Below, piece after piece: positions 51,789 through 60,524 of a stretch of 64,000 nt of DNA. The translations under genes and the position numbers were made by a program. The stretch is from Nemesobacter sp965204665 (GTDB taxonomy: Bacteria; Desulfobacterota_D; UBA1144; Nemesobacterales; Nemesobacteraceae), in the NCBI GenBank assembly GCA_965204665.1, contig OZ242002.1, positions 1,116,001 through 1,180,000 of the forward strand, written 5' to 3'. Position 1 is the first letter of the stretch. Each line of letters begins with the position of its first letter. The notes beneath the pieces were generated by a model. The model searched no databases. It had not been told where the DNA came from and saw only the letters and a program-made list of their open reading frames with translations.

Positions 51789-52187
51789 TCAGCGGATTAT
51801 AATGGTTGCGTCAGCGGATTTTTTTTTGGTATATTCGCGAAGGTTCTTCTTGATAATGTCAACAAACAACTTCCTTGTAAACGGTGCAAGAAGGCAAAAC
51901 CCCAGAAAATCCGTTATAAGTCCCGGGGTGAGGAGAATCAGGCCGCCTACCAGTATCAGAAAGCCGTTCAAAAGACTTTCCGACGGCGGTCTTCCCTGCG
52001 CCATCTCATCTCTTACGGCTCCAATCGCACGCATCCCCTGTCTTCTGGTGATGACTGCTCCCAGGATTCCAGTCCCGAAGGCTATAAGGAGAGTCGGCCA
52101 AAGGCCTATCGCGTTTCCAAGTTTTATGAGTAGAGCGAGTTCCATAACAGGAACAGCGGTGAACAGGATTGCGAGTTTCAAGAACAT
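51789..52187 (-). CDS. fxsA: FxsA-family membrane protein
   Basis: A 132-residue protein with helices FLKLAILFTAVPVMELALLI, WPTLLIAFGTGILGAVITRR and LLNGFLILVGGLILLTPGLI. ITDFLGFCLLAPFTRKL is the typical FxsA end. In E. coli, excess FxsA (YjeG/suppressor of F exclusion) relieves phage T7 exclusion by the F plasmid; its cellular role is otherwise unknown. It is transcribed away from the lipoprotein gene at 52271. Confidence 0.88.
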   Translation of the reverse strand: MFLKLAILFTAVPVMELALLIKLGNAIGLWPTLLIAFGTGILGAVITRRQGMRAIGAVRDEMAQGRPPSESLLNGFLILVGGLILLTPGLITDFLGFCLLAPFTRKLFVDIIKKNLREYTKKKSADATIIIR

Positions 52188-52270
52188 TACGTATAACTCC
52201 GGATATTCTCCATTATTTCTATAATTGTATAATACACACTATATAGTACAGGGAGAAAATTTGATAACCG

Positions 52271-53011
52271 ATGAAAAAACAGAAGATAGGCGGAAAAATA
52301 AGGATATTTGTCCTGCTGCTGATCTGTCTTACTGCAAGCGGATGCAGACTTTTCAGGTTTCTTGAGGCAAAAGACCAACTCGGCGACTTCTACAAGAATT
52401 TCAATGTAAGCGACCATGAAGGATTGAGCATGGTCTTTAAGAGCCCCGTGCTGCTTGCAGACGATATATCGTGGCTTATGGTCTACTCTCCGCCGGAGGT
52501 AATCCTACCATCCCACGATACGGAGATATGGACATACACTCTCGTAAAGAGATATCCGGGCGCAGGAAACGAGAAGGGGAATTTCGACCTCGATCTCAAG
52601 ATGAGAATAACTCAAGGCAAACTCTCCGAGATCATCTTTCCGAAACGTATGGCCAAGTATGTCAACAGCCAGATTTTAAGCAAGGCGATGGATTCGGTGG
52701 GCGGGGCGGATGTAAAAAAACTTTCAAAGTCAGCCACGGCGGATGTACGCACCATGACGGCCGATGAAATCCCCGGAATTCAGGAGATAAGGGAAATCTT
52801 CGGCCAACCGTATTCAGTCTCCGCGGATTCGCGAGGTGAAGTCCTTACCTATAGATACAGACTCAAGGAGAAAAACCCTGAGGGCAGATACGTCACGTTC
52901 GCGATCATTCTGAGTTTCGATGAAAAAACAGAGGAACTTCGGAAGCTTGTACTTCCCATGAGAAGCGTGAAACTTAAGTTCAACTTCACTGCTCGGGAGA
53001 AAAGCGGGTGA
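52271..53011 (+). CDS. Lipoprotein of unknown function
   Basis: A 246-residue protein with lipobox TASGC (Cys 25) followed by a mainly beta C-terminal part. A SmpA/OmlA-like pattern is suggested by IREIFGQPYSVSADSRGEVL and TYRYRLKEK (a 'ref..G.P......g.....Y.Y' motif seen in outer-membrane assembly lipoproteins), but the match is too weak for a name. The stop overlaps ispE by 4 bp (GTGA), so they are co-translated. Confidence 0.65.
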   Translation: MKKQKIGGKIRIFVLLLICLTASGCRLFRFLEAKDQLGDFYKNFNVSDHEGLSMVFKSPVLLADDISWLMVYSPPEVILPSHDTEIWTYTLVKRYPGAGNEKGNFDLDLKMRITQGKLSEIIFPKRMAKYVNSQILSKAMDSVGGADVKKLSKSATADVRTMTADEIPGIQEIREIFGQPYSVSADSRGEVLTYRYRLKEKNPEGRYVTFAIILSFDEKTEELRKLVLPMRSVKLKFNFTAREKSG

Positions 53012-53874
53012 ACAGCCTGCGGATTCTCTCCCCCGCCAAAGTGAATCTGTTTCTGCGGATTTTAGAAAAGAGGCCCAGCGGCTATCACTCGCTTCAGTCG
53101 CTGATTCAACCCGTAAGCCTTTTTGACGAGATAAGTCTTTCGATAACCGAAGGAGGTGGAATCTGCGTTGAAAGCAAGGGAAGAGAGATTCCTTCAGACG
53201 GGCGAAACATCGCCGCCACTGCGGCCGGTCTTTATCTCAGTACCGCGGGACTCAAGAAGGCGGTCTCTGTGGGAATACGGAAGAAAATTCCTGTGGGGGC
53301 GGGGCTTGGAGGCGGAAGCGGAAACGCGGCTGCGGTTCTGGTGGGTCTCAACAGAATATTCCGCAGGTTTTCCCGCGAGGAACTTACTCGGATGGCGGTG
53401 TTGCTGGGATCGGACGTTCCGTTCTTCGTAGGGGCTGCAACATCGTTTGTGGAGGGAACAGGAGAACAGGTTTCACCGATTGCGGATTTTCCGCTTTTTC
53501 ACTACGTAATCATTTTCCCCGGAAAACACGTATCAACGGCGGAGGTGTACAAAAGATGGAAACTGCCGGATGTGCTGCCGCAGAAAGCGGATAAGGCAGT
53601 GCTTGCAGAGCAGTTTCGGGCAGGACAATTTCCTCTTGAAAACGGTCTTGCGGACTCAGTCTTCGATGTTTACCCCGAAATCTCGAATTTTACGGAGATT
53701 CTTCGGTCAATGGGGGCAATTTCGGTGCAGATCTGCGGGAGCGGTTCATCCGTTTTTTCAGTTTTCAGAGAAAAAAAAGAAGCGGAGGATATTTATGATT
53801 ATCTTCATACTTCGAGTGATTTCGAGGTTTTCTGCGTTCAGGGAACAATAGGCTGGCATTTTCTTGCCGACTGA
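53008..53874 (+). CDS. ispE: 4-diphosphocytidyl-2-C-methyl-D-erythritol kinase
   Basis: A 288-residue GHMP kinase of the MEP isoprenoid pathway. N-terminal SPAKVNLFLRILEKRPSGYH, the phosphate-binding loop IPVGAGLGGGSGNAAAVLVG and the late ISVQICGSGSSVFSVF (GSG-S-A-type motif) are diagnostic. The start is a GTG overlapping the lipoprotein stop. The tRNA-Gln gene follows 47 bp downstream; the usual ispE-prs-rplY neighbours are not here. Confidence 0.94.
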   Translation: MNSLRILSPAKVNLFLRILEKRPSGYHSLQSLIQPVSLFDEISLSITEGGGICVESKGREIPSDGRNIAATAAGLYLSTAGLKKAVSVGIRKKIPVGAGLGGGSGNAAAVLVGLNRIFRRFSREELTRMAVLLGSDVPFFVGAATSFVEGTGEQVSPIADFPLFHYVIIFPGKHVSTAEVYKRWKLPDVLPQKADKAVLAEQFRAGQFPLENGLADSVFDVYPEISNFTEILRSMGAISVQICGSGSSVFSVFREKKEAEDIYDYLHTSSDFEVFCVQGTIGWHFLAD

Positions 53875-53921
53875 ATTTTTTAATGTAGGCTTCAGATATG
53901 GTAGATTTAGACTTCCGAAAT

Positions 53922-53995
53922 TGGGGCGTCGTCTAATGGCAGGACATCGGGTTTTGGTCCCGGTAGTGAGGGTTCGAATCCTTCCGCCCCAGCCA
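53922..53995 (+). tRNA. tRNA-Gln (anticodon TTG), CCA encoded
   Basis: A 74-base cloverleaf. The acceptor stem TGGGGCG pairs with CGCCCCA. The D-arm includes TCTAATGGCAGGA, the anticodon loop TTTTGGT holds TTG (53954-53956), and the T-loop GGTTCGAATCC is canonical. G73 is followed by an encoded CCA. It lies between ispE and the helicase gene. Confidence 0.96.
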
Positions 53996-54021
53996 TTCTC
54001 CGGCTTCTTATTTTCCTTTTC

Positions 54022-56244
54022 ATGGAAAGCGACCTTCTAAAAAACCTCAACTCGGCTCAACGTGCCGCAGTAAGTCACGGAGAAGGTCCGTTGCTCGTGC
54101 TTGCCGGTCCCGGCTCCGGCAAAACCAAGGTCATAGCTCACCGCATCGCTTGGCTTGTAGAAGAATTTGGAGTTCTCCCCGGGCAGATACTTGCCGTCAC
54201 CTTTACCAACAAAGCCGCCGGGGAGATGAAAAAAAGGGTGAGAGAATTTATCGGGGAGCAGGAGGGTTCGATGTGGGCAGGCACTTTCCACTCCATATGT
54301 CTGCGGATACTCAAAAGAGAAACTGATCATCTCGCCGGCTATACCGGAGACTTTGTCATTTACGACCGGACAGACCAACTGAACTTGATGAAAGACTGCC
54401 TAAAAGAACTTGATTATGGTGGAGCTGCGGATGGGTTCGCAAAAAATATGCTTGCTAAGCCTGCAAAGAATATCCTTACGGAGATCGACCTCATTGAAAA
54501 CGGGCAGGAGAATTCTTTTAAAGGTGATTTTTCCAATAAAAAAATCAACGGCATACCGGTTAATAAAGAAGAATTATACCGTCTTTACAAACAAAAACTT
54601 CTGAAATTAAACGCTATGACGTTTAACGACCTGTTACTCAACGCAAACAAACTTCTCTTGGAAGATAATAAAGTGAGAGCCCGCTACCAGGAAATGTTTT
54701 CACATATTCTTGTGGACGAGTATCAAGATACCAACTCTCTGCAGCACAGGTTTGTAAAGACGCTGTCTGATCGTTGTGGGAACATCTTCGTAGTTGGTGA
54801 CGAAAATCAGTCGATTTACGGCTGGAGAGGTGCTGATATAAACAACATTTTGAATTTTGAAAAGGATTTTCCTCGGTCAAAAGTAATAAAACTTGAGCGC
54901 AATTACCGTTCCACCGGTGTTATACTCGGCGTTGCCAACGCCGTGATGCGGAAAGGCGTTCAGAGCAGGGATAAAACTCTTTGGACGGATAAGCCTAAAG
55001 GAGATAACGCACTGGTATTCGAGGCGTATGATGTTGAGGGTGAAGGAGAATTCGTTGCACAGAATATAACTCGACTTATTGAATATGAAGGTTTTTCCGC
55101 AGAACAGATCGCGGTTTTTTACAGGGCGAATTTTCAGTCGAAAGTACTGGAGGATATTCTCGCGGAGACCGGGATTCCCTATAGAGTGGTTTCAGGAGTC
55201 GGTTTTTATCAGAGAGCGGAAATAAAGGATGTGCTCGCTTACCTGAGGCTTCTGCAGAACCCTGATGATGACGTAAGTTTTAACAGGGTGATAAATGTTC
55301 CGCCGAGAAAAATAGGAGAAATCACCCTCAAAAAACTTGCTTCCGTATCAAGCGAAGCATCCGTAAGCCTTTTCCGCAGTATTGATCTCTGCTCTGCAAG
55401 CAGGACTTTTTCGGAAAGCACGCTGAATGCTCTTTTTCGGTTTCGGGACATGATAAAACACCTCAGAGAACACGCACGGAGAGTTTCTGTAGTTCAAGTT
55501 ATGGATATGCTTTTTGATCGAACCGGCTATCTTGAGTGGATTAAAAAAGACCAAGAGAAACTGAAAAATGTAAAAGAACTTCGTGCCGGCCCCGGAATTT
55601 CCGAAGAGCTTTCACTTTCTGATTTTCTTTCGGATGTGTCACTGACCACTGATCAAGACAGGACGAATACCGAAGAGGCAAAAGTTTCACTTATGACCAT
55701 CCACGCGTCGAAAGGACTTGAATTTCCGGTTGTGTTTTTGGTCGGTGCAAACCAAGAGTTATTTACGAATAGAAAAGGTGCTGTTGAAGAGGAAAGACGG
55801 CTTTTTTACGTTGCGGTCACCAGGGCTGAGCGATTGCTCTATATAAGTTATACGTTAAGACTCAGACCTATGCATATCTCGGGAAGAAGATCTTACAGTC
55901 CATTTGGGTCCAGGTCGGTTTTTCTTGATGATTTGCCGAAAGATACGGTTTCTTGGAATTCATATAATCGTAAAGACAGAGAATACGGGGAAAACAACTC
56001 GGATGATGCTGAGCGACTGAATTTTCCGCACATACGGACTCGAAGAAATATGGATCACGGTTTATCAACGCCTACGTTGGCAGAATCAGACATCAAATTT
56101 AAAATAGGACGGAAAGTTGTTCACAAGACTTTCGGTTCCGGAGTGATAAGGAAAATAGAGTTTCGCGGGGATGCTGCGGTTGTGACGGTTAATTTTTCTG
56201 CAGGGTTGAAAAAAATCAATGCGAAATTTCTTTCTCCCTCATGA
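54022..56244 (+). CDS. pcrA: UvrD/PcrA-type superfamily I DNA helicase
   Basis: A 740-residue 3'-5' helicase. Q-motif LNSAQRAAVSHGEGPLLVLA, Walker A AGPGSGKTKVIAHR, motif Ia VTFTNKAAGEMKKRV, Walker B ILVDEYQDTNSLQ, motif III VVGDENQSIYGWRGADI, motif IV IKLERNYRSTG, motif V VSLMTIHASKGLEFPVVFLV and motif VI EERRLFYVAVTRAERLLYIS are all present. The C-terminus has a Tudor-like KIGRKVVHKTFGSGVI, as in PcrA/UvrD partners of RNA polymerase. It acts in repair and replication. Confidence 0.95.
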   Translation: MESDLLKNLNSAQRAAVSHGEGPLLVLAGPGSGKTKVIAHRIAWLVEEFGVLPGQILAVTFTNKAAGEMKKRVREFIGEQEGSMWAGTFHSICLRILKRETDHLAGYTGDFVIYDRTDQLNLMKDCLKELDYGGAADGFAKNMLAKPAKNILTEIDLIENGQENSFKGDFSNKKINGIPVNKEELYRLYKQKLLKLNAMTFNDLLLNANKLLLEDNKVRARYQEMFSHILVDEYQDTNSLQHRFVKTLSDRCGNIFVVGDENQSIYGWRGADINNILNFEKDFPRSKVIKLERNYRSTGVILGVANAVMRKGVQSRDKTLWTDKPKGDNALVFEAYDVEGEGEFVAQNITRLIEYEGFSAEQIAVFYRANFQSKVLEDILAETGIPYRVVSGVGFYQRAEIKDVLAYLRLLQNPDDDVSFNRVINVPPRKIGEITLKKLASVSSEASVSLFRSIDLCSASRTFSESTLNALFRFRDMIKHLREHARRVSVVQVMDMLFDRTGYLEWIKKDQEKLKNVKELRAGPGISEELSLSDFLSDVSLTTDQDRTNTEEAKVSLMTIHASKGLEFPVVFLVGANQELFTNRKGAVEEERRLFYVAVTRAERLLYISYTLRLRPMHISGRRSYSPFGSRSVFLDDLPKDTVSWNSYNRKDREYGENNSDDAERLNFPHIRTRRNMDHGLSTPTLAESDIKFKIGRKVVHKTFGSGVIRKIEFRGDAAVVTVNFSAGLKKINAKFLSPS

Positions 56245-56979
56245 CGAGCAGTTTACGGCAAAATTTTCTGGCTGCTTCGGACCTGATTCGCATAGTTTCG
56301 GTATCCGGTTTCTTTTTGAAAACGAGTATTTTTCCATCTCTTTGTAATTTCAGACTTCCCGATCCGACACAATTTAAATTGAAGCATTTTTATATAGAAA
56401 CCACCCTTGCCAGTTCGTACAGAAGTCGAAGATCGGTTCCCGGACAGATCATGCGGATTCGATTGATTTCATTGATAAAAAGGAGCAATTACTGTTGTTG
56501 GCCAGTCATGGAATAAAGGTAATGTAAGGACCAAGAACATTGTGAACGGAAAATCGCATAATGCCGAGAAAATTGTGCAAATAAATGGGCGTGTTGAAAA
56601 AAACCGAGTTCCGAGTTCCGTCTAATAGTCGGCCTGAAAAGTCATGTAAGGAAGTCTGAATTTCTGTTTTCAACCGCCTCACGCACGACGGTTTGCATTG
56701 CAGTGTGTGGCTTCTTGCCAAGTACACGGGGTCTACGAGTTTTTTCTTTCCAGACCGGAACTCGAGTGTTGTCTCAGCAGAAAAACATATTCAGAAAGCC
56801 GATTGTCCCGGTCTTTCGACTCTGTGCGTAGTTTTTCCGACAACTCGTTTTCCGATGCGCTTTTTCCTCCTGCCGCTCCTGAAAGACCGCGTGGAGAAAC
56901 CAACCTCGTTCCGCTCGAACATTCTGAGTATTTATACCCGACAACGAGCGGCGATGTGCATCACGGCACAGGCGATTCT
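56245..56979. other. Intergenic, no gene seen
   Basis: 735 bp downstream of the helicase gene. Short open frames here show no family, ribosome-binding site or coding-like composition. It may be decayed sequence. Confidence 0.4.
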
Positions 56980-57459
56980 TTATTCTCGCCAGCGCGAGAA
57001 CACGTAGTCATGATCTTTCTGAGAGGTATGGCAACCAAAACAGGATTGCCCCCCGTCTTTAACCAAACGCTCGGTATGACTGTCGCCCTTGAATCCTTCA
57101 AAGCCCCAACCGCCGGTTTTTGCATAGAGCTTGCTGTCTTTGACCATAACGCCTACCAGAACACGGTCACCTTCCGTCGAGGCATTGTCCTGAGTAAGGT
57201 ACTCCAGCAGATCGAATACTAATACGCTGCCTTCTTTGAATTTTCCGGTTTGTGCACCGGCCACAGCCTTTTCATTGCCGTAGACATGATGAATGCCCTT
57301 GAACGGATTCTCCAGAGGATGACCGGTGTGCAGCACCATGGATTTGATGTGTGTCCAACTCCGATAACCGTCCGGGTAGTCGACCAGACCGTCGGCATAA
57401 CTCAGACAGGGTACAGCCAGAGCGCCTATCAGCATTGTAATTTGTAGAAAACGTTTCAT
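56980..57459 (-). CDS. Cytochrome P460-family protein
   Basis: A 159-residue periplasmic cytochrome. It has signal peptide MKRFLQITMLIGALAVPCLS with cleavage near SYADG, the P460 core DYPDGYRSWTHIKSMVLHTG and NPFKGIHHVYGNEKA, and heme c attachment CFGCHTSQKDHDYVFSRW. P460 cytochromes crosslink a lysine to the heme and oxidise hydroxylamine or NO. The GDRVLVGVMVKDSKLYAKTG segment is typical. Start 57459 follows GGAGGTCC. The gene is downstream of the DUF2024 gene on the same strand and under the divergent MarR operator. Confidence 0.85.
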   Translation of the reverse strand: MKRFLQITMLIGALAVPCLSYADGLVDYPDGYRSWTHIKSMVLHTGHPLENPFKGIHHVYGNEKAVAGAQTGKFKEGSVLVFDLLEYLTQDNASTEGDRVLVGVMVKDSKLYAKTGGWGFEGFKGDSHTERLVKDGGQSCFGCHTSQKDHDYVFSRWRE

Positions 57460-57493
57460 GTGGACCTCCTCTAAATATTTAGTCGTCAAGATT

Positions 57494-57766
57494 TTAAGAA
57501 GGACAACCCTCCATCGGCAGAATGAAATAGCCCTGGGTTTCCAACTGTTCTCTTACCTCCGAACGCACTGTCTCCGAATGGCAATAGCGGCATTTTTCCA
57601 GTTGCACCCGCTCGGGTTCTATACCGATGCCGCGCAACCAATCGCGTGCCGCATCAGCGGCTTTTTCTTCACTACGGGAACCGGAATCCTCAGGCAGAAA
57701 CACATCAAAATGCATTCGGTGACCGTCCTCAGTAAGGACATAGGTGTCATAGATATCGGCTTTCAT
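57494..57766 (-). CDS. DUF2024-family protein
   Basis: A 90-residue protein with the family pattern DIYDTYVLTEDGHRMHFDVF, a middle helix, then CRYCHSETVRSEVREQLETQ and GYFILPMEGC. The conserved CxxCH near the centre could bind metal or heme; without a signal peptide, c-type heme attachment is unlikely. Function unknown. Start 57766 gives the family N-terminus; the frame to 57838 would run through the operator. Confidence 0.8.
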   Translation of the reverse strand: MKADIYDTYVLTEDGHRMHFDVFLPEDSGSRSEEKAADAARDWLRGIGIEPERVQLEKCRYCHSETVRSEVREQLETQGYFILPMEGCPS

Positions 57767-57788
57767 CGCTGCACAACCCATATAAAAG

Positions 57789-57847
57789 TATCGACACGAA
57801 ACCATATAAACAGTTTTATAACTGTTTGTCAAGAACATATCGACACG
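57789..57847. promoter_or_regulatory. MarR-type operator and direct repeats between divergent genes
   Basis: A perfect inverted repeat AAACAGTT-TTAT-AACTGTTT at 57808-57827, flanked on both sides by the direct repeat TATCGACACG (57789-57798 and 57838-57847). It lies between DUF2024/P460 (-) and the MarR gene (+), as expected for an autoregulated MarR switch. The arm length and 4-base centre fit MarR dimers. Confidence 0.7.
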
Positions 57848-57860
57848 CTACTATTAAATC

Positions 57861-58472
57861 ATGACTGCCGTCAGCAAAACAGTGCATGACATCATTGAGC
57901 GTTTGGGGAACTTGACGCGTGCGGATATCCGTGTTGCGTGTTATGCGCAGGGTGTGCGTCCGGTGCAATTCGAGGCCCTGAACTATCTCTCGCAATGCAA
58001 CCGTTATTCCGATACGCCGCAGGCTGTTGCCGAGTACTTGGGTTTAACCAAAGGAACAGTATCACAGACCCTTAAGAGACTGGAAGAAAAGGATTTGTTG
58101 CTGAAGCAGGAAGACAAGAATGATAAACGAGTCGTGCATCTCAAGCTAACCGCACGGGGGCGGCGACTGGTTGAGCAGGTTCTTCCCTCCGGGTCGGTTG
58201 CATATGGAATTGAGAGTCTACCTGTCGGTGAACGTCACGAGATGGCAGAAATCCTGCGACACCTGTTGCGCTCGATACAGCAGGCCAATGGTCTGAAGAC
58301 CTTTGCGACCTGTCATACCTGCCGATTCAATCAACAGCGCGAAGGAGGTTATTTCTGCAAACTGACGCGGGAGCCTCTGTTGGATAGTGATGTGAATCTG
58401 ATATGTCGGGAACACCAGTACCCGGTTACAGAGCATCCTACTGATTATTCGGACCGTTCAGCAGTTTTTTGA
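57861..58472 (+). CDS. MarR-family transcriptional regulator with cysteine-rich tail
   Basis: A 203-residue regulator. Residues about 10-105 are a MarR winged helix-turn-helix: QFEALNYLSQCNRYSDTPQA, recognition helix LGLTKGTVSQTLKRLEEKDL, wing KQEDKNDKRVVHLKLTARGR. The C-terminus adds about 70 residues with a cysteine cluster (ATCHTCRFNQQREGGYFCKL and NLICREHQ), absent from ordinary MarR proteins and suited to bind zinc or an iron-sulfur cluster. It is divergent from the P460/DUF2024 genes, which it probably represses in response to a redox or NO signal. Confidence 0.85.
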   Translation: MTAVSKTVHDIIERLGNLTRADIRVACYAQGVRPVQFEALNYLSQCNRYSDTPQAVAEYLGLTKGTVSQTLKRLEEKDLLLKQEDKNDKRVVHLKLTARGRRLVEQVLPSGSVAYGIESLPVGERHEMAEILRHLLRSIQQANGLKTFATCHTCRFNQQREGGYFCKLTREPLLDSDVNLICREHQYPVTEHPTDYSDRSAVF

Positions 58473-58736
58473 CCGTTGCCGTTCCGCCGCCCCGAAATCA
58501 TTGTTCTTTTGCGCTGGGGTCCATCATCAGGAGTTATCGTCGATAATACGATAACCGGAGATATACAAGCAGATTGAGTCGTATCTGTTGAAAATGAGAA
58601 GGCATGCGGCATGTACGTTCCCGTGCCGTGCTCGAAGCAGGAAGCCGAGACCGGACCGGGTTGATTAATTCAGATGCACGGGGAATCATGACCGTTTGAG
58701 AATCAGGCAAAGACTCTTATTAACCGTTCAGTGGAA

Positions 58737-58949
58737 TTATCCGGCTTTTTTCTTGAATACGGCGAATTCGCCGAGATGACCGACTAGATTCCATCCCTGA
58801 TTTCCAAGCGATTCCAGAGACTTTTCAAGATTTTTCCCGGCGTTCTCTCTACGCATATCTACATCTTCCTTGTACACATCTATGTCGTGGTCATGAGTTT
58901 TTTTGACAAGACTATCAATTGATACAACCTTGTATTGCCATATCTCCAT
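58737..58949 (-). CDS. DUF4177-family protein
   Basis: A 70-residue protein, MEIWQYKVVSIDSLVKKTHD, then helix KNLEKSLESLGNQGWNLVGH and a final FAVFKKK. The W.YKVV start, LN.lG..GW.lV core and FK+ end match DUF4177. Function unknown. Its ATG overlaps the stop of the preceding small gene (TAATG), so the two are coupled. Confidence 0.75.
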   Translation of the reverse strand: MEIWQYKVVSIDSLVKKTHDHDIDVYKEDVDMRRENAGKNLEKSLESLGNQGWNLVGHLGEFAVFKKKAG

Positions 58950-59122
58950 TAGTTCCCCTCTTTCTGGTCATCCTCTTTTTCTGCAATATTGAGAGGTTGT
59001 GACTTATCGCTTACGTCGGGTAGAGATTCCATATGCTTTTTGAAATCTTCCCTGGATATCTCTCCTTCCTTTACATATCTTTGATAAACTCGTACATCAA
59101 AAAATTTTTCTTTATCAGACAT
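58949..59122 (-). CDS. Small conserved-type hypothetical protein
   Basis: A 57-residue acidic protein, MSDKEKFFDVRVYQRYVKEG, then EISREDFKKHMESLPDVSDK and a charged end. The pattern RxYxRYVKxGxIxxxDFxxxLxSLPDVxDK looks like a small family I associate with deltaproteobacterial genomes, without a name. A coding role is supported by the coupled overlap with DUF4177. Confidence 0.6.
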   Translation of the reverse strand: MSDKEKFFDVRVYQRYVKEGEISREDFKKHMESLPDVSDKSQPLNIAEKEDDQKEGN

Positions 59123-59319
59123 TTATTCTCAGCCCTCCATAAAAGAAATGTCCAAGAACCCGGTTTCTTGTCTTTACGTTCCGATGGTGGATATAATCAA
59201 CCGAAGCGGAAGAACTATCATCTTAAATTTCTCAGCGAACGCCGCTGAGACAGACTTCGGGTAAGAACGGATTCCGGCCGCAAAAAATTTTCCGGAACCG
59301 AAAAGACCCGGTCTGTTTT
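59123..59319. other. Intergenic, nothing seen
   Basis: No gene or clear regulatory element is recognised between the epimerase stop and the small-protein pair. Confidence 0.4.
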
Positions 59320-60246
59320 TCATTCGTAATTCTGCTGAAACCATTTCCATGTCCGAATAAGTCCTTCCCGCAGAAATATTTCCGGAACCCATTCAAGCTT
59401 TTGCTCCGCCAGTGAAAAATCAAGACTTATTCTTCTTACTTCCCCCTGACATCGCTGTCCGCGTTTTACCGCAAATTCCGACATCGTCTCCTCTTGCAGA
59501 ATCCGCGCTATGTAGTTTACCGAACTTTCAACAGATGTACCTATGTTGAAGGTTCCCTGTTCTTTTGACTTAACCGCTAAAAGATTTGCCCGGGTTACAT
59601 CTGAAACATGGACATAGTCTCTTGTCTGTTCTCCGTCTCCGAATATTATACAGGGCTTCTTCTTCAATATGTTTTCGCAGAAAATTCCTATCACTCCGGC
59701 TTCTCCCTCCGGATTCTGTCTTTCTCCGTACGCGTTTGCGTATCTTAAGATCACGTGATTAAATCCGAAACTTTCGGAGTAGTACCTTACGTAATTCTCC
59801 GTCGAGAGTTTGGCTATGCCGTAGGGAGAGAGCGGGCAAATTGGAGTTGATTCCGTTGCGGGAAGAATCTCCGGCTTTCCATAAAGAGCACCTCCTGTGG
59901 AAGCGAAGATAAATTTTGAAATTCCGTATTCTGCGCAGAGTCTCAGAACTTTGAGTGATCCGGTTATGTTTATCTCGGCATCGGCGTGCGGGTCCTTCAC
60001 GGAATTTCTTACATTTATCTGCGCGGCATGGTGGTTCACCACTTCAGGGCGGAATCTTCGGAATACTTTTTCAAGTCCGGCCGAATTTCTTATATCGCAT
60101 TCATCAAACTCTGCTTCTCTCGGAATGTTTTTCTCGGACCCGGTTGAAAGATTATCTACTACAAGAACTTGGTGTCCTTCGGAAATATAGGCGTCGCATA
60201 CCCAGGAACCTATAAATCCGGCCCCGCCGGTGACAAGTATTTTCAC
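59320..60246 (-). CDS. NAD-dependent nucleotide-sugar epimerase (UDP-glucose 4-epimerase-like)
   Basis: A 308-residue extended short-chain dehydrogenase. NAD-binding KILVTGGAGFIGSWVCDAYI, catalytic Ser/Thr region FIFASTGGALYGKPEILPAT and YxxxK motif PYGIAKLSTENYVRYY. GDGEQTRDYVHVSDVTRANL is typical of GalE-like epimerases. The start is GTG 60246 with a GAGGAAC site; the frame to 60390 runs through the preceding gene. It overlaps the stop of the 93-codon gene by 4 bp, so the two form an operon. Confidence 0.88.
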   Translation of the reverse strand: MKILVTGGAGFIGSWVCDAYISEGHQVLVVDNLSTGSEKNIPREAEFDECDIRNSAGLEKVFRRFRPEVVNHHAAQINVRNSVKDPHADAEINITGSLKVLRLCAEYGISKFIFASTGGALYGKPEILPATESTPICPLSPYGIAKLSTENYVRYYSESFGFNHVILRYANAYGERQNPEGEAGVIGIFCENILKKKPCIIFGDGEQTRDYVHVSDVTRANLLAVKSKEQGTFNIGTSVESSVNYIARILQEETMSEFAVKRGQRCQGEVRRISLDFSLAEQKLEWVPEIFLREGLIRTWKWFQQNYE

Positions 60247-60524
60247 TGTATGTTCCTCAGGTTGAAATGAAATAACAGTTGCGGATGAGGTCTTTTCAAA
60301 AAGAGAACCTGACCGTTTTCGGATAAGCGGAATTCTGCCGATTCCGAGTCTGGTTGACTCGCTCCGGAACGATAATCTACCCGATAACAATTGATTTCGA
60401 AAACCTCCGGTTCTCCGGGTTTCTCTATGGACACAGTCCTGAACGTACTGTTAATCCCGCTGAATTTTTGAGTTATACTCTCAACCGTATAAATTTCCTG
60501 TGGAAACTCACATGCTTCTTGCAA
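60243..60524 (-). CDS. Hypothetical protein upstream of the epimerase
   Basis: A 93-residue frame with TFRTVSIEKPGEPEVFEINC and YRVDYRSG in the middle, which looks protein-like. It is in-phase coupled to the epimerase start. Its own ATG (60524) lies inside the start of the divergent coaX gene by 13 bp, so a later start is possible. I do not recognise a family. Confidence 0.45.
   Translation of the reverse strand: MQEACEFPQEIYTVESITQKFSGINSTFRTVSIEKPGEPEVFEINCYRVDYRSGASQPDSESAEFRLSENGQVLFLKRPHPQLLFHFNLRNIQ

Noticed and set aside
58533..58555. GTTATCG/CGATAAC inverted repeat after the MarR gene as a terminator
   Set aside because: AT-rich 7-bp arms and no T tract; it could be chance.
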